From Peptoniphilus_A harei_B (GTDB lineage: Bacteria > Bacillota > Clostridia > Tissierellales > Peptoniphilaceae): a DNA stretch of 18,259 nucleotides. Within the stretch, counting starts at the first letter, position 1, and every line of letters begins with the position of its first letter. The stretch is from the NCBI GenBank assembly GCA_032560695.1, contig JAWGHR010000018.1:1-18259 (forward strand), read 5' to 3'. Under the pieces are notes generated by a model, which worked only from the letters and a program-made list of their open reading frames with translations, ran no database searches and was not told the DNA's origin. The position numbers were made by a program, and so were the translations under genes. Of this stretch, positions 1 to 6,017 are shown in pieces.

Positions 1-120
1 ACTAAACGAATATCTGGTTTGCTTTTGATTCTTTGACAAGAATCTGTGATTAAATCACGAATTTGTTTATCTTCACACTATTTAATTATCATGTTTCATT
101 TGCTACCTTTTTGAAGTAGC
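1..120 (-). other. 5' leader of a strongly transcribed unit that continues beyond the left edge
   Basis: This stretch lies downstream of three tandem minus-strand promoters and has no credible reading frame. On the minus strand it can form short hairpins: GCTAC/GTAGC arms at 102-106 and 116-120, right at the predicted 5' end, and GATTCTT/AAGAATC arms around a GTCA loop near positions 30-47. A non-coding, structured leader after stacked promoters is typical of rRNA operons. The 16S gene itself is not in the window, so its identity is inference. Confidence 0.45.
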
Positions 121-126
121 TTGTTT

Positions 127-155
127 ATTATACTACCGAGTTTTTTCTTTGTCAA
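127..155 (-). promoter_or_regulatory. Consensus sigma-A promoter, proximal of three
   Basis: Read on the minus strand, TTGACA (155-150) and TATAAT (132-127) are separated by exactly 17 bases, a perfect match to the housekeeping consensus. A/T-rich DNA upstream could act as an UP element. It fires to the left, out of the window. Confidence 0.85.
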
Positions 156-238
156 GTAATTTTTACAAAGTTTTTATTTTGTTTTTACTTAACTTTTCAG
201 TAGTTTTTTGTTTGCTGTCTTTAAATGACAACTTCTAT

Positions 239-267
239 ATATTAGCATCTACAAAATCATCTGTCAA
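239..267 (-). promoter_or_regulatory. Near-consensus sigma-A promoter, middle of three
   Basis: On the minus strand TTGACA (267-262) is followed after 17 bases by TAATAT (244-239). It has the same direction and spacing as its two neighbours, and an A-tract lies just upstream. Confidence 0.75.
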
Positions 268-299
268 CTGTTTTTTTTATTCTTTTTTTAATCTTTTTT

Positions 300-333
300 A
301 TAAAAGAAACAGCTGCATTTCTTACAGCTGTTT
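300..333 (-). terminator. Probable terminator behind bioB
   Basis: Nine-base arms AAACAGCTG and CAGCTGTTT (333-325 and 315-307, minus strand) around a nine-base loop, followed by a short T-rich tract. Because the distal promoter's start site lies inside the hairpin, transcripts starting there would lack a full left arm, while bioB readthrough RNA would contain the whole hairpin. Confidence 0.6.
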
Positions 334-334
334 T

Positions 335-363
335 ATATTACTATTTATATTTTTCTTTGTCAA
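335..363 (-). promoter_or_regulatory. Near-consensus sigma-A promoter, distal of three
   Basis: On the minus strand TTGACA (363-358), a 17-base spacer and TAATAT (340-335). The core and flanks (TTGACAAAGAAAAA) resemble the proximal promoter, so the two may be copies. It lies directly behind bioB, and its expected start site falls inside the bioB terminator hairpin. Confidence 0.75.
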
Positions 364-391
364 GCATTTTGTAAAAAGTTATTTAAATATT

Positions 392-1357
392 TTACACTGC
401 CTTTACTTGGTAGTTTAATTCTTTTATTCTCTTCATGTCATCTTCTATACTTATGCCTTTTGTTGTAAGAAGTACTCCTGATATTGCTGCATTTGCTCCT
501 GACTTAAAGGCTGATGCACCAAACTCTTCCATAAGGGATCTTCCTCCTGCCAACCTTATTAAGGCCTTTGGCATAATAAATCTAAAAGTTGCACAAGTCC
601 TATTTACTTCTTCCATTGTTAAAGGTTCATTGTTTTCAAGTGGAGTGTTCTTTATTGGATTCAATAAGTTAATAGGTACCGAATGAACATCTAGGTCTCT
701 AAGTTCTAGAGCCATGTCAATCCTATCTGTGAAGTCTTCTCCAAGTCCTATTAGCCCACCTGAACAAATTTCCATTCCTGCCTCTTGAGCTGCTTTTATT
801 GTCTCAATCTTTTGATCATAAGTATGTGTTGTGCATATTTCCGGGAAGAAGTTTCTTGATGTTTCAAGATTGTTGTGTACTCTTGTTATTCCAGCTTCCT
901 TTAATTTCTCAAAGGATTCTTCTGATATTATTCCACCTGATATACATACTTTTATACCTGGCGCTTCTTCGTATATCTTTTTTGTGATGCTGCAAATCTT
1001 ATCTATGTCTTTAGGTGTAAGTCCCTTGCCGCTTGCTACCATTGAGAATCTAGGGATTCCTCTTTTGTATTTATCCAAGGCATCTTTTACTATTATCTCT
1101 TCATCTAATAGGTCGTATTCTTTTACATTTGTGTGGTAGTGAGCAGATTGGGCACAGAATTTGCAGTTTTCTGAACACTTCCCACTTTTTGCATTTATAA
1201 TAGTACAAACATCAAAGTCATTGCCACAAAAGTATTGTCTAAGTTCATCTGCTGCTGCAGTTAAACTTTCATAATCACTATTGTAAACTTCTATTGCCTC
1301 TTCTCTTGTTATTACGTAACCATTTTTTATTTTTTCTTTTAAGTTATTTATATCCAT
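392..1357 (-). CDS. bioB: Biotin synthase (radical SAM)
   Basis: Converts dethiobiotin to biotin by radical insertion of sulfur. The 321-aa protein is full length for the family. The radical SAM cluster motif CxxxCxxC is Cys61, Cys65 and Cys68. Auxiliary-cluster candidates are Cys138 (KVCISGG) and Cys198 (EICSGG), and the LIRLAGGR arginine motif is present. The position matching E. coli Cys97 (FCMGAAW) is Ser105 (RFSMVASG), and there is an extra Cys175 in a CTTHTY motif, a pattern I associate with BioB forms of obligate anaerobes that carry a different auxiliary cluster. ATG start with AGGAG upstream and its own strong promoter. No bioA, bioD or bioF is in the window, so it may act on imported dethiobiotin or with distant genes. 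Confidence 0.96.
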   Translation of the reverse strand: MDINNLKEKIKNGYVITREEAIEVYNSDYESLTAAADELRQYFCGNDFDVCTIINAKSGKCSENCKFCAQSAHYHTNVKEYDLLDEEIIVKDALDKYKRGIPRFSMVASGKGLTPKDIDKICSITKKIYEEAPGIKVCISGGIISEESFEKLKEAGITRVHNNLETSRNFFPEICTTHTYDQKIETIKAAQEAGMEICSGGLIGLGEDFTDRIDMALELRDLDVHSVPINLLNPIKNTPLENNEPLTMEEVNRTCATFRFIMPKALIRLAGGRSLMEEFGASAFKSGANAAISGVLLTTKGISIEDDMKRIKELNYQVKAV

Positions 1358-1377
1358 CTCTTCAACTCCTAAAATTT

Positions 1378-1406
1378 ATTATATATTTCGGGAGTTTTAT
1401 TGTCAA
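1378..1406 (-). promoter_or_regulatory. bioB promoter
   Basis: On the minus strand TTGACA (1406-1401), a 17-base spacer and TATAAT (1383-1378), about 20 bases before the bioB start codon. It sits in the short gap behind trmB, so bioB can be expressed independently. I see no complete BirA-type palindrome overlapping it. Confidence 0.8.
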
Positions 1407-1419
1407 TGTGATTTAATTT

Positions 1420-2061
1420 TTAGTTAACGTAATGTTCAAAGACTCCAAATTTAATTTTTTCTCCTAGTCCCCTAAACTTGCTTTCGTATTCTGTCACAAT
1501 GTTTTGCGGATAATCTTCAAGCTTCATGTCAAAGTCTTCTATAAGAGTTGAGAAGCCCTCATCTTTAAAATAATCTAAACTCTCTTCAAAGAGCTCAAGG
1601 TCGTCTGTCTTGAAATAAATTTGTGACTTTGGTTTTAAGATAACTTTATATTTTTCTAGGAATCTTGGATAAGTTAACCTTCTTTTCTTATGCCTTAGCT
1701 TTGGCCAAGGGTTACAAAAGTTTATATAGATCCTATCAAGTTCATCTTTCTCAAAATAGTCTAAGATGTTTTCTGCATTGATTGGCATGGCCCTTACATT
1801 GGTAAGTTCTTCATCTATTATTTTTCTAGTCGCATAAATAAGTGCGTTAGTTTCTATGTCTACCATTATATAATTTATATTTTTATTTCTCTTAGCTGAC
1901 TCAATGGTAAAAGTTCCCTTGCCAGCACCAATCTCCAAGTAAATTGGATTATCGTTGCCAAAGACTTCCTTCCATTTACCCTTGTTCTCTTGTCCATTAA
2001 AAAAAACATAAGGGTTCTCAGCCATTTCAGGTATTGCAAAATGTTTTTTTCTAAGTCTCAT
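1420..2061 (-). CDS. trmB: tRNA (guanine-46-N7)-methyltransferase
   Basis: SAM-dependent enzyme that makes m7G46 in the tRNA variable loop. The 213-aa length matches bacterial TrmB. The SAM-binding loop is LEIGAGKGTF (about residues 42-51), the second acidic motif is VDIE (67-70), and the RNA-binding/catalytic segment is INFCNPWPKLRHKKRR (113-128), followed by FKTDD. The family's usual DPWP is NPWP here (Asn117), which I believe is common in clostridial homologues but alters a residue thought to matter in E. coli TrmB. ATG start with AGGAG a few bases upstream and a good promoter. bioB follows after 62 bases with its own promoter. Confidence 0.96.
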   Translation of the reverse strand: MRLRKKHFAIPEMAENPYVFFNGQENKGKWKEVFGNDNPIYLEIGAGKGTFTIESAKRNKNINYIMVDIETNALIYATRKIIDEELTNVRAMPINAENILDYFEKDELDRIYINFCNPWPKLRHKKRRLTYPRFLEKYKVILKPKSQIYFKTDDLELFEESLDYFKDEGFSTLIEDFDMKLEDYPQNIVTEYESKFRGLGEKIKFGVFEHYVN

Positions 2062-2088
2062 TTTTCATTCTCCTTTTTGTCCTATGGA

Positions 2089-2116
2089 ATTATAACACAA
2101 GCGAACTTGGTGTCAA
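2089..2116 (-). promoter_or_regulatory. trmB promoter
   Basis: On the minus strand TTGACA (2116-2111), a 16-base spacer and TATAAT (2094-2089), about 28 bases upstream of the trmB ATG. Confidence 0.75.
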
Positions 2117-2154
2117 CAAGATTTATATTTTATTTTAATATTTTTATTTTTGCA

Positions 2155-2188
2155 AAAGAAAAAGCCTCTCCTACTTAGGTTTGGCTTT
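2155..2188 (-). terminator. Terminator of the nuclease gene
   Basis: On the minus strand AAAGCC (2188-2183) pairs with GGCTTT (2166-2161), with an inner CCT/AGG pair, and a T-rich tract follows. It lies about 35 bases behind the nuclease stop codon. Confidence 0.65.
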
Positions 2189-2222
2189 CGAATTTTTTCT
2201 ATTCTATTATCATTTTATTAAC

Positions 2223-2963
2223 TCACTTCTTCTTTGATAGTCTTGTCCTTCCAGTTTTATAATCTATATCTACTCCTTCTTCCATGTTCTTGGCAAAGAC
2301 TCTGAAGTTAATTTTTTTACCACCATCTTCTATGCTATAGGCTTCAATAATAACTCCTCTTGCCACAAGTTCATCATCTTTAAAAACTGGCGTCACCCTG
2401 TACCTAACCTTCTTGCCTGTGTCCCTTATATAAGAAGCAACAGCCTCTTCAAAGGGCAACATCCCCTTTGTGTTAAAGGACCTAGTCCCTGTCATAAGAT
2501 TCTTCCAGTTGTCATTCTCCCCAGTCAGTTGGTAAGCGATAAGGTGGCACCTGTTGTAAACTGCACCGCCTTCAACAAAGTCATAAAATCTTTGATGCCA
2601 ACCTGAAGGATAAACTTTTGAGATGTCACCTCTTGGCTTCTTGGGCATTGAGTCAGGACTCAAAAGTGCATTTGCAGGTCCAACTCTGTTTAAGTGATCT
2701 AAGTTTGAATAATGGGCGAAGTCTGGTCCCATCTTTAAGTCCTCTTCAGTAAATTGAGGCGGGTTTTCATCTATCTCATAATAAGTACTTGTTCCCCTAA
2801 CTTCATAGGGATTGTAAAAAATTGATATGAAACTTTCTATTTTATCTAAGGGCGAAGCCTTGTAATTAGCGTCAAGGTCTTGAAGGCTTTCGTGGCCAAA
2901 TAAAACTCCAACTAGGATAAGAAGAAGAGCTCCAATGACTTTTAAATTTTTATTTTTCTTCAA
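2223..2963 (-). CDS. Secreted or membrane-anchored DNA/RNA non-specific endonuclease (NucA/EndA type)
   Basis: A beta-beta-alpha-metal nuclease that would act outside the cell, in nucleic acid scavenging or DNA uptake. Using the TTG at 2963, preceded by AAGGAG at seven bases, the protein is 246 aa; an upstream in-frame TTG at 2990 would place the ribosome site inside the gene and is less likely. Residues 1-23 are a lysine-rich start plus a hydrophobic segment (VIGALLLILVGVLFG), a signal or anchor with no lipobox. The catalytic block is YNRCHLIAYQLTGEN (136-150), with His140 as the expected general base and NRCH in place of the usual DRGH. Metal-site candidates are Asn164 (TRSFN) and the FEE segment at 171-173. 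A TATAAT at 3024-3019 (minus) is the probable -10. Confidence 0.88.
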   Translation of the reverse strand: MKKNKNLKVIGALLLILVGVLFGHESLQDLDANYKASPLDKIESFISIFYNPYEVRGTSTYYEIDENPPQFTEEDLKMGPDFAHYSNLDHLNRVGPANALLSPDSMPKKPRGDISKVYPSGWHQRFYDFVEGGAVYNRCHLIAYQLTGENDNWKNLMTGTRSFNTKGMLPFEEAVASYIRDTGKKVRYRVTPVFKDDELVARGVIIEAYSIEDGGKKINFRVFAKNMEEGVDIDYKTGRTRLSKKK

Positions 2964-3105
2964 TTGTTGTCTCCTTTCCTTTACTTCCAAATTAATTTTA
3001 AAATTTTCAATATTTTCTATTATATAGGATTCTATAAATTAAAAAAAGTTTATGGCTTAGCTTTTAATTTTAACTTCAAAAGATTCCTAAAATAGAGCTT
3101 AGGAC

Positions 3106-3134
3106 TTCACAAAAGAATTTATTAATAATATAAT
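3106..3134 (+). promoter_or_regulatory. Promoter of the nhaC-type gene
   Basis: TTCACA (3106-3111), a 17-base spacer and TATAAT (3129-3134), about 56 bases upstream of the chosen ATG. Confidence 0.6.
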
Positions 3135-3189
3135 AGCCTTGTTTAATTTATATGAATTATGTAGTTTACATAAAATCTTAGGAGGAAAA

Positions 3190-4560
3190 ATGGAAAATCA
3201 AAATCATAATCCTAGTCCATCTGCGGCTGCACTTCTTCCCTTTCTTGTCTTTGTAATAGTCTATATGGCAACAGGGATTATCTTAAATTCTCTGGGTGTG
3301 GAAATGGCATTCTACCAAGTGCCAGCACCTGTTTGCATCTTACCAGCAATTGTACTTGCTTTTTTTATGTTTAAGGGAAGCGTCGACGACAAGTTCACAG
3401 ACTTCGTAAGAGGGTGTGGAGACGAAAATATTATTATAATGTGTCTCATCTATATCTTAGCCGGAGCCTTTGCAACAGTATCCAAGGAGTCCGGTGGAGT
3501 TGACTCAGTTGTAAACTTTGCCCTTTCAATAATTCCCCTTCAATTTATAACAGGTGGAATTTTCATAATAGGCTGCTTCATTTCTATATCAACAGGAACT
3601 TCTGTTGGAACTATCTCAACAGTTGGTCCCATAGCAGTTGGACTTGCCCAAAAGGGAAACCTTCCAATGGCCTTGGTCTTAGGTTCACTCGTTGGTGGTG
3701 CAATGTTTGGCGACAACCTTTCAGTTATTTCAGATACAACAATAGCTGCCACAAGAACTCAAAATGTAGATATGAAGGACAAGTTTAGAGCCAACATAAA
3801 GATGGCCCTACCTGCAGCAATAATAACTTTTGTAATTTTGTTAATCGTTGGAAAGCCAGAAGTCCTTCCTGCACTAGAAGACCGTCCCTACAACCCAGTC
3901 TTAATTATCCCTTACCTATTTGTACTTATTTCAGCAATTGCAGGTATGAATGTGTTTTTAGTATTAACAAGCGGAATAATTTTATCAGGAATAATTGGGA
4001 TAGCAACAGAAGGACTTGACCTCATGACCTTTGCTCAAAACATCTTCACAGGTTTTTCGGGCATGTTTGAAATATTTTTATTGTCAATGCTAACTGGTGG
4101 GCTATCTTATATGGTTTCCAAAAACGGTGGAATCGAATGGCTAGTTCAAAAGATAAGAGGATTTGCAAGAGGACAAAAATCTGCTGAAGTTTCTATTGCC
4201 CTCCTAACCCTATTTACTGACGCCGCAACTGCCAACAATACAGTTGCAATAATAATCGACGGGCCAGTGGCAAAAGAAATATCCAACGACTTCAAAATAG
4301 ATCCAAGAAGATCGGCTGCCCTCTTAGATACTTTCTCCTGTGTCATGCAGGGGATAATACCTTACGGAGCACAAATCCTAATTGCAGCAGGACTCACTAA
4401 AGAGCTCGGAGCTAGTGCAGTTTCGCCAATGGAACTAATCCCCTTCTTGTGGTATCAAGGAATCCTCGCCCTCTTTGCCATAGCATCTATCTTTGTTAGG
4501 TTTGCAGACCTAAGTGGAGAGTGGGATTTTGAAAAGGACAAGTTGAAAGAAGAAAACTAA
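3190..4560 (+). CDS. nhaC: Na+/H+ antiporter, NhaC family
   Basis: Integral membrane exchanger of the ion transporter superfamily, predicted to move Na+ out or substrate against Na+/H+. The ATG at 3190 is chosen because a perfect AGGAGG lies four bases upstream; an in-frame TTG at 3139 would add 17 unlikely residues. The product is 456 aa with about 11-12 hydrophobic segments. The family hallmark FGDNLSVISDTTIAATRTQ is present (near residues 175-195), and a second half-repeat contains TDAATANNTVAIII. NhaC relatives include malate/lactate and amino acid/Na+ exchangers, so the exact substrate is uncertain. It is monocistronic, with its own promoter and a terminator shared with the converging cassette. 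Confidence 0.9.
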   Translation: MENQNHNPSPSAAALLPFLVFVIVYMATGIILNSLGVEMAFYQVPAPVCILPAIVLAFFMFKGSVDDKFTDFVRGCGDENIIIMCLIYILAGAFATVSKESGGVDSVVNFALSIIPLQFITGGIFIIGCFISISTGTSVGTISTVGPIAVGLAQKGNLPMALVLGSLVGGAMFGDNLSVISDTTIAATRTQNVDMKDKFRANIKMALPAAIITFVILLIVGKPEVLPALEDRPYNPVLIIPYLFVLISAIAGMNVFLVLTSGIILSGIIGIATEGLDLMTFAQNIFTGFSGMFEIFLLSMLTGGLSYMVSKNGGIEWLVQKIRGFARGQKSAEVSIALLTLFTDAATANNTVAIIIDGPVAKEISNDFKIDPRRSAALLDTFSCVMQGIIPYGAQILIAAGLTKELGASAVSPMELIPFLWYQGILALFAIASIFVRFADLSGEWDFEKDKLKEEN

Positions 4561-4580
4561 ATTGCAAAATAATTTGAGAA

Positions 4581-4609
4581 AACCCCAGGCTTATGTCTGG
4601 GGTTCTTTT
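4581..4609 (+). terminator. Rho-independent terminator behind nhaC
   Basis: AACCCCAG (4581-4588) pairs perfectly with CTGGGGTT (4597-4604) around an eight-base loop, followed by CTTTT. It can also form on the minus strand and may stop the converging cassette. Confidence 0.85.
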
Positions 4610-4641
4610 AAAATAATTTTTCTATTTTTATTTCATTATAA

Positions 4642-4815
4642 TCAATACTCATCAGGTGCATAAAAGACAATACTTCTACCTTCTCTTTCTGCCTTCTCAG
4701 CTTTTGCCCTATACCTTTCTATCCTTTTTCTTTCTTCTAGAGTAAGGACAATGTTATTTGCCTCAGCACTTGTCCTTCCTGTCGCTATACCAATTAAAAT
4801 ATATTCCCTATTCAT
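4642..4815 (-). CDS. Small acidic protein of unknown function, copy 2 of a tandem pair
   Basis: I do not recognise this 57-aa protein. It begins MNREYILIGIATG and ends IVFYAPDEY, with a charged, probably helical middle rich in Glu, Lys and Arg (about residues 26-47). It matches the upstream 57-aa protein at 44 of 57 positions; the shared core TSAEANNIVLT and tail YAPDE are unchanged. The start codon is six bases after the stop of its twin, with GAGGA upstream, so the two are co-translated. There is no signal peptide, membrane segment or cysteine. That both reading frames survive, with mostly conservative or charged changes, argues that both copies are real genes. Confidence 0.75.
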   Translation of the reverse strand: MNREYILIGIATGRTSAEANNIVLTLEERKRIERYRAKAEKAEREGRSIVFYAPDEY

Positions 4816-4821
4816 TCTTTA

Positions 4822-4995
4822 TCAATCCTCATCGGGTGCATAAAATACAATATTTTTGCCTTCCCTTTCTGCCTTCTCAGCTTCAGCCCTATACCATTCG
4901 ATAGCTTTTTTGTCTTCTGGAGTTAGGACAATATTATTTGCCTCAGCACTTGTGTCTCCACCTGCAATTCTAATTAAAAGATATTCCCTATTCAT
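4822..4995 (-). CDS. Small acidic protein of unknown function, copy 1 of a tandem pair
   Basis: An unrecognised 57-aa protein starting MNREYLLIRIAGG and ending YAPDED. Its first eight bases overlap the end of the HD-hydrolase gene in another frame, and a GGAGGGG ribosome site lies inside that gene about 11 bases upstream, so translation is probably coupled. The layout is a short hydrophobic strand at the N-terminus, the conserved TSAEANNIVLT block, a charged helix with AEKAEREG, and a short IVFYAPDE tail. The 180-base period to its twin shows a direct gene duplication. Its role is unknown; context suggests a partner or regulator of the HD hydrolase. Confidence 0.78.
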   Translation of the reverse strand: MNREYLLIRIAGGDTSAEANNIVLTPEDKKAIEWYRAEAEKAEREGKNIVFYAPDED

Positions 4996-5422
4996 TTTTT
5001 ACCAGCCCCTCCATTAATAAATCTCTTGCTCTTTTATACTTTTCCAACCTCTCCAAATCTTTTTCTGTAACTGTCTTTAGTCTTTTTAAATTCATATTTT
5101 GATCAAGATCAGCAAGCTTGACCCTTCTTGCAATTTTATTTTTCTTGATTTCCTCAATGTATGTCATGTAGGATATGTCTTTATCATGAGTTAAAAGCAA
5201 AAGGGCATCTCTTTGGTCTTTTGTCAAAAATTTCAAATCATCAATATTATAAGCTGTGTCTTCAATTACATCGTGAAGTAGAGCAACAATTTTCTCGTCT
5301 TTTCCCTTAACATTTAAAGAAACATTAAGGGGATGAAAGATGTAGGGCTTGCCACCCTTATCTCTTTGTCCCTTGTGAGCCCTTGCTGCAATAAAAAATG
5401 CTCTCACTATATCAATAATCAC
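4988..5422 (-). CDS. HD-domain phosphohydrolase, SpoT/MESH1-like small alarmone hydrolase family
   Basis: A 144-aa protein that is essentially one HD domain. Metal-binding candidates are His16 (ARAHKGQ), His30 (IFHP), the His50-Asp51 pair (LLHDVIEDT) and Asp105 (VKLADLDQN), in the order seen in RelA/SpoT hydrolase domains and in MESH1. No synthetase, TGS or ACT domain is attached. The likely reaction is hydrolysis of (p)ppGpp or a related nucleotide; the exact substrate is inference. The start is GTG at 5422, whose first bases overlap the TGA of the preceding gene (GTGA, 4-base overlap), indicating translational coupling. It sits third from the end of a four-gene cassette with unknown small proteins on both sides. 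Confidence 0.85.
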   Translation of the reverse strand: MIIDIVRAFFIAARAHKGQRDKGGKPYIFHPLNVSLNVKGKDEKIVALLHDVIEDTAYNIDDLKFLTKDQRDALLLLTHDKDISYMTYIEEIKKNKIARRVKLADLDQNMNLKRLKTVTEKDLERLEKYKRARDLLMEGLVKNE

Positions 5423-5661
5423 TTGTATCCCTTTACTTTCTTTTTGCTTTTTTCTAAGGCTTCATAAAACTCTTCTTCACTTATTTCTATTGCATAGATA
5501 TCACCAAAAACAATATCAATATATGTTTGATGCTGTTCTACTTTACCTTCATCAATCCAATAGTAGAAACCGCCTTTTTCTTTTGCATATCTATTATCAT
5601 CTGGTAAATAATAAAATTTTTCGGCTACATCATACCTTTTAATATCTTTTGAATCTTTCAT
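5419..5661 (-). CDS. Hypothetical 80-aa protein, first gene of the HD-hydrolase cassette
   Basis: Not recognised. It is soluble, highly charged and rich in aromatic residues (KFYYLPDD, GGFYYWIDEG), and ends in a lysine-rich helix (EALEKSKKKVKGYK). It has no signal peptide, membrane segment or cysteine. The start is ATG with AAGGAG about 11 bases upstream. Its stop overlaps the start of the HD hydrolase, so the two are translated together and probably function together. A TATAAT on the minus strand around 5753-5748 could be the cassette's -10, but I see no good -35. Confidence 0.78.
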   Translation of the reverse strand: MKDSKDIKRYDVAEKFYYLPDDNRYAKEKGGFYYWIDEGKVEQHQTYIDIVFGDIYAIEISEEEFYEALEKSKKKVKGYK

Positions 5662-5969
5662 ACCAATTTAAACTCCTTAAATAATTCAAATTTATTTATT
5701 CAAAAATTTCTGCATTTAAATAAAGATTGAAATTAAAAATAAATAAATTATTATAGCTAACCACAGATAAATATCTTGTTTTTAAAAATAAAGACAAGTA
5801 TCCAAAATTAAAATAAATGAAAAATTTGCTGAATCGTAAGAAAAGTTTTAGACGGTGCTTAAAATCTTTAAGCCCTTATTTAGAAAGAATCATGAATAGA
5901 CTTTAGATTCTATTTATATTATATCTCATTAAAAAAACTTTTTCTATAAATCAAAAACTTAAAAGCAAT
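5662..5969. other. AT-rich intergenic stretch between cassette and hydF
   Basis: No credible gene. It contains a small perfect hairpin (GCTTAAA/TTTAAGC, 5859-5875) and a looser AGAATC/GATTCT pair near 5885-5910. The left part should hold the cassette promoter; no consensus -35 is visible. Confidence 0.5.
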
Positions 5970-5995
5970 AAAAAAGCTGCGTCACCACAGCTCTT
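5970..5995 (-). terminator. Rho-independent terminator of hydEF
   Basis: On the minus strand a ten-pair stem (5995-5986 with 5981-5972, two G-U pairs) closes a GTGA tetraloop and runs into six T residues. It lies 23 bases behind the hydF stop codon. Confidence 0.85.
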
Positions 5996-6017
5996 AATAC
6001 TTATTATTTAATTATTT

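Noticed and set aside
1..120. Start of a 16S rRNA or tRNA gene inside the window
   Set aside because: No 16S start motif and no cloverleaf are visible; only a leader can be supported.
149..418. 89-aa plus-strand reading frame rich in Phe and Leu
   Set aside because: It lies across three minus-strand promoters and a terminator, has a non-ATG start with no ribosome site, and is a by-product of T-rich DNA.
435..1139. Plus-strand frames opposite bioB
   Set aside because: They are antisense shadows of a confidently identified gene and have no ribosome sites.
1410..1430. GTTAAC near the bioB promoter as a BirA operator
   Set aside because: Only one half-site is visible and it lies inside the end of trmB; the second arm is missing.
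3139..3189. TTG start 17 codons upstream of the chosen nhaC start
   Set aside because: The ATG at 3190 has a perfect AGGAGG, and the extra residues do not fit the family.
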